Source: Pseudomonadota bacterium (GTDB lineage: Bacteria; Pseudomonadota; Alphaproteobacteria; Acetobacterales; Acetobacteraceae). From it: a DNA stretch of 6,520 bases. Shown here piece after piece: positions 1-6,451 of this stretch. Every line of letters starts with the position of its first letter. The first letter of the stretch is position 1. Where the stretch lies: NCBI GenBank assembly GCA_021808205.1, contig JAKBCD010000112.1, forward strand, positions 1 to 6,520, given 5' to 3'. A model generated the notes under the pieces. It saw nothing but the letters and a program-made list of their open reading frames with translations, searched no databases and was not told where the DNA came from. The position numbers and the translations under genes were made by a program.

Positions 1-1
1 C

Positions 2-238
2 GCGCTTTTCGGCCAAACAACCGGAAAGACGAGCGATTCCGGCAAGCCAGAGCGTGTTCTGCGGTGGGTAGAGGAGATTCCCCGGGGCCTGACTGTTTAT
101 GTCGGGCACGACCAGCGCTCAACAGATGGGCGGCCCTATGTGCGCACGGGCCGCAAGGGCGGCAAGGCGGTTTTCATGGATACCGGGGCGGGCAAGGGCG
201 GGCATCTTTCCTGGGTGGATATCGACCCCCTGCCCTGA
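2..238 (+). CDS. Metallophosphoesterase (calcineurin-like/PPP-type), C-terminal fragment
   Basis: This is the last 78 codons of a gene whose start lies left of the window; it ends at TGA 236-238. The visible protein contains V-G-H-D at residues 34-37 of the fragment. The His matches the metal-binding GH motif near the C-terminus of PPP-type metallophosphatases. It is followed by F-M-D-T-G-A-G-K-G-G-H-L-S-W-V-D at about 58-73, a signature of bacterial symmetrical Ap4A hydrolase/PrpE-like and Ser/Thr phosphatase-like members. Family knowledge: such enzymes use a two-metal centre to hydrolyse phosphomonoesters or dinucleoside polyphosphates. The other metal motifs (GDxHG, GDxxDRG, GNHE) are outside the window, so the substrate cannot be judged. 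The gene is convergent with the MBL-fold gene and ends two bases from its stop codon. The family call is fairly secure and the specific activity is open. Confidence 0.75.
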   Translation, partial: ALFGQTTGKTSDSGKPERVLRWVEEIPRGLTVYVGHDQRSTDGRPYVRTGRKGGKAVFMDTGAGKGGHLSWVDIDPLP

Positions 239-240
239 CT

Positions 241-879
241 TTAACCTCTCAGGAACGGGTTGGAACGACGTTCTTCGCCGATGGTGGAGCCAGGACCGTG
301 CCCGCAGATGAAAGAAAAATCGTCCGGCAGCACCAGCAGCTCGCGCTCGATAGAGGCGATGAGCTGTTCATGGTCACCGTAATCGCCGAAATCCGTGCGG
401 CCGATGGAGCCACGGAACAGCACATCACCCACGATGCCGAAATTCATCAATCGATTAAGGAAAACCATATGGCCGGGCGTGTGCCCGGGGCAATGACGCA
501 CCTCGAACTCTTCGCCGCCGAGGCGGATGGTCTCCCCCGCCTTCAGCCACACATCCGGCGTGCAGTTGCGGGCGGTGATGCCGTAGGCGCGGCCCTGCTC
601 GGCCAACCCGTCGAGCAGGAACTCATCCTCTATGCCGGGGCCGGTGATACGCACGCCAAGCTGCCCGGCAAGCTCGGTGGCACCGCCCGCATGGTCGATA
701 TGGCCATGGGTGAGGAAAATATCGGTGACTGATAAGCCCAGCTTGTTAATCTGAGACATGATGACCGGCACATCCCCGCCGGGGTCGATCACCGCACCTT
801 GTTTGGTTTCGTCGTCCCACACCAGGGCGCAATTCTGCTGGAAGGCGGTGACAGGGATGATGCCAATTTTAAAGCTCAT
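241..879 (-). CDS. MBL-fold metallo-hydrolase, single-domain glyoxalase II-like (YcbL type)
   Basis: The 212-residue cytosolic protein is probably a thioester hydrolase acting on S-acyl-glutathione-like substrates. The metallo-beta-lactamase motifs are complete: T-H-G-H-I-D-H at 57-63 (H58, H60, D62, H63), H133 in P-G-H-T-P-G-H, D152 in V-G-D-V-L-F, and H194 in I-C-G-H-G-P. The set H-x-H-x-D-H plus H, D, H is the binuclear metal site of the glyoxalase II group. The length matches stand-alone YcbL-type proteins (about 215 residues). The C-terminal glutathione-binding domain of classical GloB is absent, so a true hydroxyacylglutathione hydrolase role is uncertain. The ATG (879-877) overlaps the thrS TGA (878-876) as ATGA. 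There is no strong Shine-Dalgarno sequence upstream, so translation is probably coupled to thrS. It is the last gene of the minus-strand operon. No signal peptide is visible. Confidence 0.9.
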   Translation of the reverse strand: MSFKIGIIPVTAFQQNCALVWDDETKQGAVIDPGGDVPVIMSQINKLGLSVTDIFLTHGHIDHAGGATELAGQLGVRITGPGIEDEFLLDGLAEQGRAYGITARNCTPDVWLKAGETIRLGGEEFEVRHCPGHTPGHMVFLNRLMNFGIVGDVLFRGSIGRTDFGDYGDHEQLIASIERELLVLPDDFSFICGHGPGSTIGEERRSNPFLRG

Positions 880-2801
880 GAGCGCAGATCCGGTGGGGTG
901 GCTTCGGTTTTCAGGGCGGCGATGGCGTCTTCCAACGACATGATCTCCTGCGCGGCACCGCCCAGGCGGCGGATGGCCACCTTGCGTTCCTCCGCCTCCT
1001 TGCGGCCCACCACCAAAATGTTCGGCACGTGATGCAGGGAATGGTCGCGTATTTTTGCCTGGATTTTCTGGTTGCTGGTGTCCAGCTCCACCGCCAGCCC
1101 GGCCTGTTTCAGCGCGGCGGCGACCTCGGCGGCGTAGTCATCGGCATCCGAGACGATGGTGGCGACCACCGCCTGCACCGGCGCCAGCCAGAGCGGGAAG
1201 CGCCCGGCATATTGCTCGATGAGGATGCCGAGGAAACGCTCGAAACTGCCGATGATGGCGCGGTGGAGCATCACCGGGCGGGAACGGCTGCTCTCCGAGG
1301 TGACGTATTCGGCGTCCAGCCGCTCGGGCAGCACGAAATCCACCTGGATGGTGCCGCATTGCCAGTCCCGCCCGATGGCGTCGCGCAGCACGAATTCGAG
1401 CTTCGGGCCGTAGAAGGCGCCCTCGCCGGGGTTGAGCGTGTAGTTCACACCGGCTTTCTCGCAGGCAGCCTTCAAGGCCCCCTCTGCACGGTCCCATACA
1501 TCATTGGCACCGGCGCGGATGTCCGGACGGTCAGAGAATTTCACCGTGAAGCTCTCGAAGCCGAAATCCTGATAGACGCTCTCCAGCAGTGCGACGAAAC
1601 GCACCGTTTCATCCGCGATCTGGTCCTCGGTGCAGAAAATATGCGCGTCATCCTGCGTGAAGGCGCGCACGCGCATGATGCCGTGCAGCGCGCCGGATGG
1701 CTCGTAGCGGTGGCAGGCACCGAATTCGGCCATGCGGATGGGAAGCTCGCGGTAAGAGCGCAGGCCCTGATTGAAGATCTGCACATGGCACGGGCAGTTC
1801 ATCGGCTTCAGCGCCAGGGTGGTATCTTCCTCGGCGACTTCCGCGATGAACATGTTCTTGCGGTATTTGTCCCAATGGCCGGAAAGCTCCCAGAGCTTGC
1901 GGTCCACCAGCTGGGGCGTGCGCACCTCCTCGTAGCCGTTCTGCTCCTGCCGCCGGCGGATATAGGCTTCCACCGTGCGGTAGAGCTTCCAGCCCTTAGG
2001 GTGCCAGAAGATGGAGCCGGTGGCTTCCTCCTGGATATGGAACAGGTCCATCTCGCGGCCGATCTTGCGGTGGTCGCGCTTTTCCGCCTCTTCCAGCTGG
2101 GTGAGATAGGCATCCAGCTCCTTATTGTCGCGCCAGGCGGTGCCGTAGATGCGGCTGAGCATCGGGTTTTTGGAATCGCCGCGCCAATAGGCCCCAGCGG
2201 TCTTCATCAGCTTGAAGCCGCTGCCGATATCGCCGGTGGAACGCATATGCGGGCCGCGGCACAAATCCAGCCACTCGCCCTGGCGGTAGATGGTGATGGT
2301 CTCAGATTCCGGCAGGTCGCGGATCAGCTCGGCCTTGAAGCGCTCCCCACGGGCCTCGAAGAATTTGATCGCCTCCTCGCGGTCCCATTCCTCGCGCACA
2401 AAGCCAGCGTTGCGGGCGATGATCTCGCGCATCTTGGCTTCGATCGCCGGCAGATCGGCCGGGGTGAAGGGCTCGTTGCGGTAGAAATCGTAATAGAAGC
2501 CGTTCTCGATGGAGGGACCGATGGTGACCTGGGTGCCGGGAAACAGCTCCTGCACAGCCTCGGCCAGCACATGGGCGGCGTCGTGGCGGATCATCTCCAG
2601 CGCCGCAACGTCCTTGCGGGTGATGAATTTCACCGCGCTGTCCTCGGCGATCTCGCGGGCGAGGTCCATCTGCTTGCCATTGACCTCCATGGCCAGGGCG
2701 GCGCGAGCCAGGCCTGGGCCGATATCTGCCGCCAAATGGGTGCCCGTTACCGCGCCTGCGTAGGAGCGCTGGGAACCATCGGGCAGGGTGATGACGGGCA
2801 T
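876..2801 (-). CDS. thrS: Threonyl-tRNA synthetase (ThrRS), class II
   Basis: It charges tRNA-Thr with threonine in the cytosol. The protein is 641 residues, the normal bacterial length. Domains in order: TGS (about 1-62), editing domain (about 63-225), class II catalytic core (about 243-535) and anticodon-binding domain (about 540-630). Editing-site residues H73, H77, C181 and H185 are present, so it should clear mischarged Ser-tRNA-Thr. Zinc ligands C336, H387 and H513 line up with E. coli C334, H385 and H511 at a constant offset of two, and motif 2 has R365 in C-H-R-Y-E. The start is ATG 2801-2799, because the TGS domain begins there ([10 protein letters not shown]). The frame stays open for 223 more codons upstream, but that stretch lies antiphase inside the GT9 gene and resembles no protein. 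The gene sits 31 bases after the GT9 stop, with no room for an E. coli-style folded operator and no T-box. Its stop overlaps the MBL gene. Confidence 0.98.
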   Translation of the reverse strand: MPVITLPDGSQRSYAGAVTGTHLAADIGPGLARAALAMEVNGKQMDLAREIAEDSAVKFITRKDVAALEMIRHDAAHVLAEAVQELFPGTQVTIGPSIENGFYYDFYRNEPFTPADLPAIEAKMREIIARNAGFVREEWDREEAIKFFEARGERFKAELIRDLPESETITIYRQGEWLDLCRGPHMRSTGDIGSGFKLMKTAGAYWRGDSKNPMLSRIYGTAWRDNKELDAYLTQLEEAEKRDHRKIGREMDLFHIQEEATGSIFWHPKGWKLYRTVEAYIRRRQEQNGYEEVRTPQLVDRKLWELSGHWDKYRKNMFIAEVAEEDTTLALKPMNCPCHVQIFNQGLRSYRELPIRMAEFGACHRYEPSGALHGIMRVRAFTQDDAHIFCTEDQIADETVRFVALLESVYQDFGFESFTVKFSDRPDIRAGANDVWDRAEGALKAACEKAGVNYTLNPGEGAFYGPKLEFVLRDAIGRDWQCGTIQVDFVLPERLDAEYVTSESSRSRPVMLHRAIIGSFERFLGILIEQYAGRFPLWLAPVQAVVATIVSDADDYAAEVAAALKQAGLAVELDTSNQKIQAKIRDHSLHHVPNILVVGRKEAEERKVAIRRLGGAAQEIMSLEDAIAALKTEATPPDLRS

Positions 2802-2805
2802 GGAA

Positions 2806-2812
2806 CTCTCTC
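2806..2812 (-). promoter_or_regulatory. Candidate weak ribosome binding site of thrS
   Basis: On the minus strand the purine run GAGAGAG lies four bases before the thrS ATG at 2801. It is only a partial match to the anti-Shine-Dalgarno sequence, and the spacing is short. It is the only purine-rich element in the 31-base gap after the GT9 stop. It supports the start at 2801 over longer upstream readings, but initiation may be modest or helped by ribosomes arriving from the GT9 gene. Confidence 0.4.
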
Positions 2813-2832
2813 TATTGGAAAAATCTGCCGCG

Positions 2833-3714
2833 TTATGGCAGGGCGGCGAGGATTTGCGCAACCGGCAGGGCTTGCAGGGTTGGGGCACGCAGGATGATGG
2901 GCCAGCCGCCATCTGGGTAGCGGGGCGCTGTGCGGGCGGGGACAGACGCTGCGGAGAACAGCGAAATGCACGGCACGCCCAGGGCGGCGGCGAGGTGCAT
3001 GGGCCCGGTGTCGTTGCCGATGGCAAGGGACGCGCCCCGGAACACCGAGGCAAGCTGGAAGAAATTGGTCTTGCCGGTAAGGTTATGCCCGCCGATGGTC
3101 TGCGCCAAAGCCTGTTCGCTGGCGGTGCCGACGACGACAACGGGCAGGCCCAGAGCCTGGGCAACCTCGCGGAATTTTTCCGCCGGAAAGCGCTTCTCCG
3201 GCCGGTGGGGCGCGGCACCGGGAACCAGCACGGCGTAGCGCGGTGGAAGATTGAGGGCTGAAGTATCACACGCGAGCCAGGAAAGGTTCGGCTGGGCCAG
3301 GGGGGTGGAGATGCCGGCAAGGCGGAGCTGCTGTTCCAGCCGCTCGCGGCTGTGCAGGGTCTCGCGGTTGGCGGCATCAGGAAAGGCGCAGCCGCGCGCG
3401 ATGCCGGACCAGGGCGGGCGCCCGGCCAGGGCGAAATAGCGGGTGGAGCGGCCGGAGGTCTGCAGATCATAGACCATGCCGAAGCCGGAGAGCTGGCGCT
3501 TCAGGCGCAGCAGGCCCGGCAGGTTCCACCAATCGGGCTTGTCGTCAGTCACGATTTTGTCAAACCAGGGGCTGGCGCCCAGCAGCCCGGCATAGGGTTT
3601 GGTGGTGAGCAGGGTGATGTTATCCTGGGCGTGGCGCTCCCGGATGGCGGCGAAGGCCGGGAAGGTCATCACGATATCGCCAAAGGCGCCGTGGCGGATA
3701 ACCAGCACGCGCAT
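2833..3714 (-). CDS. Glycosyltransferase family 9 protein (LPS heptosyltransferase-like, GT-B fold)
   Basis: The 293-residue protein resembles ADP-heptose:LPS heptosyltransferases of the WaaC/WaaF/WaaQ group, which add heptose to the lipopolysaccharide inner core at the cytoplasmic face of the inner membrane. The N-terminal Rossmann half opens with [16 protein letters not shown]13 sits where heptosyltransferases carry the proposed catalytic acid. The C-terminal half has V-L-V-P-G-A at 162-167 and the GT9 signature G-N-D-T-G-P-M-H at 233-240, which forms the nucleotide-sugar site. It is shorter than the usual 320-350 residues, with a brief C-terminal end, but both halves are intact. The start ATG 3714-3712 shares one base with the GT4 TGA (TGATG). 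A GGAG lies 11 bases upstream, which is long, so coupling to GT4 translation is likely. The exact donor and acceptor sugars cannot be read from the sequence. Confidence 0.9.
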   Translation of the reverse strand: MRVLVIRHGAFGDIVMTFPAFAAIRERHAQDNITLLTTKPYAGLLGASPWFDKIVTDDKPDWWNLPGLLRLKRQLSGFGMVYDLQTSGRSTRYFALAGRPPWSGIARGCAFPDAANRETLHSRERLEQQLRLAGISTPLAQPNLSWLACDTSALNLPPRYAVLVPGAAPHRPEKRFPAEKFREVAQALGLPVVVVGTASEQALAQTIGGHNLTGKTNFFQLASVFRGASLAIGNDTGPMHLAAALGVPCISLFSAASVPARTAPRYPDGGWPIILRAPTLQALPVAQILAALP

Positions 3715-4850
3715 CAGCCGAGCAGCTCCGCGTAAAGATGGAGATAGCGGGTTTGCATGGCCTCGATGGAGAAATGCATTCCCACCTCCTCCCGCGCGCG
3801 GGCGCCAAAGGCAAGGCGCAGATCCGCATCGCCAGCCAGAATGGCATCGAAAATGGCCGCCAGGGCGGTTTCGTCGCCAGGGGGAAACAGAAAGCCGCTG
3901 ACGTTGGGCTGGATGGTTTCGTGCGCGCCGCCGTGCCCGGCGGCAACGACGATTTTAGCCATGGCCTGAGCCTCGATGATAGTACGGCCAAAGGCTTCCG
4001 GCTCGGTGGAGCAATTTACCACAATATCAGCAAGTTTTAGGGCGGCTGGCATGTCATCCACATGGCCGGCGAGGCGCAGGCGGCCGCCAACGCCGAGCCG
4101 CTCGGCCAGGGCCAACAGCTCCTGCGTGTATTTATGGCGGCCCTGGTCTGAGCCGATAAGGATGCCAACGGCTTCATCATGCTGCATTTTCGCCAGAGCC
4201 CGGATGAAAAGACGCTGGCCTTTCCAACCTGTGAGGCGGGCGGGAAGCAGGATGGCAGGCTGGCCATTTTCGATCCGCCAGTCTTTGGCGAGGCGCACAG
4301 CACGGTCTCCGCGCACGGAGGCAGGGTCGAATTTCTGTAAATCCACGCCATTATGGATGACACGAATTTTATTAGAATCAATTTTGTAACGCGATTTTAT
4401 AAGATTTTCGATGAAGTGACTCACCGCCACCACACGGTCGCCCGCTGCCATCACCTTGTTATAACGTTTCTTCAGGCGGGAGCTTTCGCCATAGGCGCCA
4501 TGGTAAGTGGTGACGAACGGGATTCCAGCACTCTTGGCGGCGCGGAAGGCGGACCAGGCCGGGGCGCGGGAATGGGCGTGGACGAGGTCCACCTGGTTTT
4601 CGCTGATGATGGCACGCAGCTTCTGGGTGTTACGCCATATTTTAAAAGGATTTTTGGTGGCGAGGTTGAAGTGAATCAGCTCCGCCCCGGCGCGAGCGGC
4701 AAGCGGGGAGAGATGGCCATCCTCAGCGGCGATGATAGAACGGTGCCCTGCAAGGCGCACGGCTTCGGCGATTTCGATGGCGACCCGCTCGGCCCCTCCG
4801 GCATCGAGCCTGGGCAATATCTGGAGAATCGTTCTGGGCTGGCTATTCAT
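3714..4850 (-). CDS. Glycosyltransferase family 4 protein (GT-B fold)
   Basis: The 378-residue protein is a retaining glycosyltransferase, probably acting on lipopolysaccharide core or another envelope glycan, given the GT9 gene directly downstream. The N-terminal acceptor domain (about 1-190) carries the glycine-rich L-D-A-G-G-A-E-R at 15-22, H-A-H-S at 91-94 and V-I-H-N-G-V-D at 164-170. The C-terminal donor domain (about 198-378) has R205 and K210 in A-R-L-T-G-W-K-G, which contact the donor phosphates, and the E-x7-E motif E285...E293 in E-A-F-G-R-T-I-I-E. There is no signal peptide or membrane helix. The start is firm: an in-frame TAA lies 30 bases upstream of ATG 4850-4848. No clear Shine-Dalgarno sequence precedes it. 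It is the first gene of the operon. Several patches, above all 4331-4410, are much more AT-rich than neighbouring genes, which may indicate a different origin. The sugar specificity is unknown. Confidence 0.93.
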   Translation of the reverse strand: MNSQPRTILQILPRLDAGGAERVAIEIAEAVRLAGHRSIIAAEDGHLSPLAARAGAELIHFNLATKNPFKIWRNTQKLRAIISENQVDLVHAHSRAPAWSAFRAAKSAGIPFVTTYHGAYGESSRLKKRYNKVMAAGDRVVAVSHFIENLIKSRYKIDSNKIRVIHNGVDLQKFDPASVRGDRAVRLAKDWRIENGQPAILLPARLTGWKGQRLFIRALAKMQHDEAVGILIGSDQGRHKYTQELLALAERLGVGGRLRLAGHVDDMPAALKLADIVVNCSTEPEAFGRTIIEAQAMAKIVVAAGHGGAHETIQPNVSGFLFPPGDETALAAIFDAILAGDADLRLAFGARAREEVGMHFSIEAMQTRYLHLYAELLG

Positions 4851-4871
4851 GTGCTGCGCGCTATCAGGGTT

Positions 4872-4876
4872 GGGAG
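4872..4876 (+). promoter_or_regulatory. Ribosome binding site of the alpha/beta hydrolase (start-deciding)
   Basis: GGGAG lies three bases before ATG 4880 and nine bases before a second in-frame ATG at 4886. The second spacing is nearer the usual optimum, so translation may begin at 4886 and give a protein two residues shorter, starting M-P-F-V. The motif falls in the 29-base divergent gap. Confidence 0.55.
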
Positions 4877-4879
4877 TTT

Positions 4880-5635
4880 ATGACTATGCCGTTTGTGACA
4901 CGCCTGTCAGGAATCGAGTTGGCCTATGAATTCCTGGATGGCGAAGGCCCGGTGCTGATGTTCTGCCCGGGCTACGCCTCTGACATGGAAGGCACCAAGG
5001 CGCTGGCGCTGGAGGCGTGGTGCCGGGCATGTGGGCGCGCGATGCTGCGGTTCGATTATGCCGGGCATGGGAGGTCCGGCGGGGTATTCATCGAGAACGG
5101 CATTGGCGACTGGGCGGCGGATGCACAATTCGTGCTGGAACAAATAGCGCCGGAACGCGATGTGGTGCTGGTGGGCTCCTCCATGGGCGGGTGGATTTCC
5201 CTGCTGTTGGGGCCAAAGCTGGGGCCGAGGCTGAAGGCGATGGTGCTGCTGGCCCCGGCGCCGGATTTTACCGCCTCCATGCTGGCTGAGGAACTGCCGC
5301 CGGAGATGAAGGAGGAGGTACGGAGAAAAGGCGTGATCTACCGGCCTTCGGATTATGGCGACCCCCTGCCCTTTTCCCTGGCGCTGATCGAGCGGAGTGC
5401 GGCGTTTATGGTGATGACCAGCGAGATTAAAGTGACCTGCCCGGTGCGGATTCTGCACGGCATGAAGGATGCCGACGTGCCCTGGCGGCAAAGCCTGAAG
5501 CTGATGGAAAACCTGGCGAGCCGGGATGTGCGGCTGACCTTTATAAAAGACGGGGACCACCGGCTTTCCGCGCCGGGGGATTTGGCGCTGCTAGGCGGGA
5601 TTGTTGGCGAGCTCCTCGGCGAGGATGGCGGCTAG
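4880..5635 (+). CDS. Alpha/beta hydrolase, ABHD10-like serine (thio)esterase
   Basis: The 251-residue soluble alpha/beta hydrolase has a complete catalytic triad. The nucleophile is S101 in the elbow G-S-S-M-G (99-103), the acid is D197 in H-G-M-K-D-A-D-V-P-W, and the base is H227 in G-D-H-R. From memory it resembles mammalian mitochondrial ABHD10, a depalmitoylase and acyl-glucuronide esterase. Shared features are P-G-Y at 30-32 followed by G-T-K-A-L-A, R-F-D-Y at 57-60, G-S-S-M-G-G-W, and the run I-L-H-G-M-K-D before V-P-W. The oxyanion region is C-P-G-Y rather than the common H-G. No signal peptide or lipobox is seen, so it is probably cytosolic. ATG 4880 is listed, but ATG 4886 is better spaced from GGGAG. 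It is the only complete plus-strand gene in the window, 29 bases from the divergent GT4 start, and its last 15 codons overlap the convergent SDR gene. The natural substrate is unknown. Confidence 0.9.
   Translation: MTMPFVTRLSGIELAYEFLDGEGPVLMFCPGYASDMEGTKALALEAWCRACGRAMLRFDYAGHGRSGGVFIENGIGDWAADAQFVLEQIAPERDVVLVGSSMGGWISLLLGPKLGPRLKAMVLLAPAPDFTASMLAEELPPEMKEEVRRKGVIYRPSDYGDPLPFSLALIERSAAFMVMTSEIKVTCPVRILHGMKDADVPWRQSLKLMENLASRDVRLTFIKDGDHRLSAPGDLALLGGIVGELLGEDGG
4883..4910 (-). promoter_or_regulatory. Candidate sigma70-type promoter for the GT4-GT9-thrS-MBL operon
   Basis: On the minus strand CTGACA (4910-4905, five of six to TTGACA) is followed after 16 bases by CATAGT (4888-4883, four of six to TATAAT). 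Transcription would begin near 4876, leaving a leader of about 25 bases before the GT4 ATG. The site lies inside the first codons of the divergent alpha/beta hydrolase gene, covering its second possible ATG, because only 29 bases separate the two starts. Alphaproteobacterial promoters fit this consensus loosely, so this is an inference from pattern and position only. Confidence 0.3.
5591..5635. other. 45-base convergent (tail-to-tail) gene overlap
   Basis: The hydrolase stop (TAG 5633-5635, plus strand) lies beyond the SDR stop (TAG, minus strand, plus-strand bases cta 5591-5593). The final 15 codons of each gene, stop codons included or adjoining, are therefore encoded on opposite strands of the same DNA. 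Neither catalytic triad nor cofactor motifs fall in the overlap. There is no room for a terminator between the genes, so the two transcripts must be antisense to each other at least here. Confidence 0.9.
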
Positions 5636-6448
5636 GCCCTCACGGTAGGTGGGGTAGCGCCAGGCGATGCCGAGGCGGGATTTGGTTTTTTCCGACGAGA
5701 CCTTGCGGTTTTCCGCCCAGAAGCTGAGCGCCATGGGGGACATGGTTTTGGAAATCTGCTCGTAAGGCACGGGCGGCGGGGGCGCGATGCCGAGCAGACG
5801 GGCGGCTTCCTGCACCACGTCAGACGGGGTGGCGGGCTCGTCATCCGACAAATTGAAGATGCCGGTGGCGTTTTGGCTGAGCGCGGCGAGGACGGCCTGG
5901 GCGATATCCTCCCGGTGGATGCGGCCAAAGAGATGGCCGGGTTTGAGCACATGCCGCCCCTGCCCCGTGCGCAGATCGTCCAGCATCGAGCGGCCGGGGC
6001 CGTAAATGCCGGCGAGGCGGAAAATGGCCAGCGGCTTTTCCAGGGCGGCCCAGCCATGCTCGGCGGCGACGCGGCGTTTGGTACGGGCGGAGCCGGGGTT
6101 TGGTTTGGTGTCTTCATCCACCCAGTTTCCCTGCGCGTCGCCATAAACGCCGGTGGTGGAGAGATAGCCAAGCCAGTGCGCGGGCGCGGATTTAAGCGCG
6201 GCGTGGTAGCGGGCCAACACCGGATCGCCAGTTTCATCAGGCGCTGCGGTGGAAAGAATGTGGGTGGCGGCGGCAATAGCCGGGCCGGCTTTGGCAAACG
6301 GCACCAGGGCTACCCCCGGCTCGGCCCTGGCTTCACCGCGCGTGGTGGCGCTGACCTGCCAGCCTGCTTCCACTGCCGCCCGGGCAATGGCCCGGCCGGT
6401 ATAGCCAAGGCCAAAGATGAGCAGATGGTTTGCCTGCTCACCCGGCAC
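5591..6448 (-). CDS. SDR-fold NAD(P)-binding protein (YeeZ/WcaG-like epimerase/dehydratase family)
   Basis: The 285-residue cytosolic protein has an extended-SDR-like Rossmann fold. The dinucleotide site is I-F-G-L-G-Y-T-G at 11-18 (G13-x-G15-x-x-G18), close to the N-terminus. It continues with L-S-T-T-G-V-Y-G at 96-103, the usual strand-4/active-site Ser/Thr segment, then F-R-L-A-G-I-Y-G-P-G at 143-152 and a substrate-domain motif F-G-R-I-H-R-E-D-I-A at 174-183. The canonical Y-x-x-x-K is not seen: the corresponding stretch is S-A-R-T-K (120-124), with no Tyr. It may therefore be an atypical SDR, and its reaction is unknown. The start is GTG 6448-6446, supported by AAGGG seven bases upstream and by the Rossmann motif beginning at residue 10. 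It lies three bases after the stop of the upstream gene, so the two are probably co-transcribed. Its 3' end overlaps the convergent hydrolase gene. Confidence 0.88.
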   Translation of the reverse strand: MPGEQANHLLIFGLGYTGRAIARAAVEAGWQVSATTRGEARAEPGVALVPFAKAGPAIAAATHILSTAAPDETGDPVLARYHAALKSAPAHWLGYLSTTGVYGDAQGNWVDEDTKPNPGSARTKRRVAAEHGWAALEKPLAIFRLAGIYGPGRSMLDDLRTGQGRHVLKPGHLFGRIHREDIAQAVLAALSQNATGIFNLSDDEPATPSDVVQEAARLLGIAPPPPVPYEQISKTMSPMALSFWAENRKVSSEKTKSRLGIAWRYPTYREGLAAILAEELANNPA

Positions 6449-6451
6449 GGC

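Noticed and set aside
234..253. Inverted repeat CCTGA...TCAGG spanning the two convergent stop codons, considered as a bidirectional terminator
   Set aside because: The stem has only five pairs with a ten-base loop, and there is no flanking T run on either strand. It may be chance.
64..732. A plus-strand frame spanning the end of the phosphoesterase and much of the MBL gene
   Set aside because: It crosses two well-supported genes in other frames and its product resembles neither them nor any family I know.
2802..2832. The 31-base gap before thrS considered as a T-box, attenuator or autoregulatory leader
   Set aside because: It is too short for any of these and shows no stem or T run. Regulation, if any, must come from upstream sequence.
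1029..2897. A 622-codon open frame on the plus strand, opposite thrS
   Set aside because: It is antisense to a certain thrS gene, its protein has no recognisable motif, and long stop-free antisense frames are expected opposite GC-rich genes with strong third-position bias.
2802..3470. An in-frame 223-codon N-terminal extension of ThrRS
   Set aside because: The extension is Pro/Ser/Ala/Arg-rich, lies in another frame of the intact GT9 gene, and the normal ThrRS TGS domain starts exactly at ATG 2801.
3791..3802. Perfect 12-base palindrome CCCGCGCGCGGG
   Set aside because: It encodes Ala-Arg repeats near the end of GT4 in GC-rich DNA, has no intergenic position and no second copy that I saw, so a regulatory role is not supported.
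4907..5560. A 217-codon minus-strand frame inside the hydrolase gene
   Set aside because: It is His/Gln/Pro-rich with no domain, and it lies opposite a hydrolase with a full catalytic triad, so it is a shadow frame.
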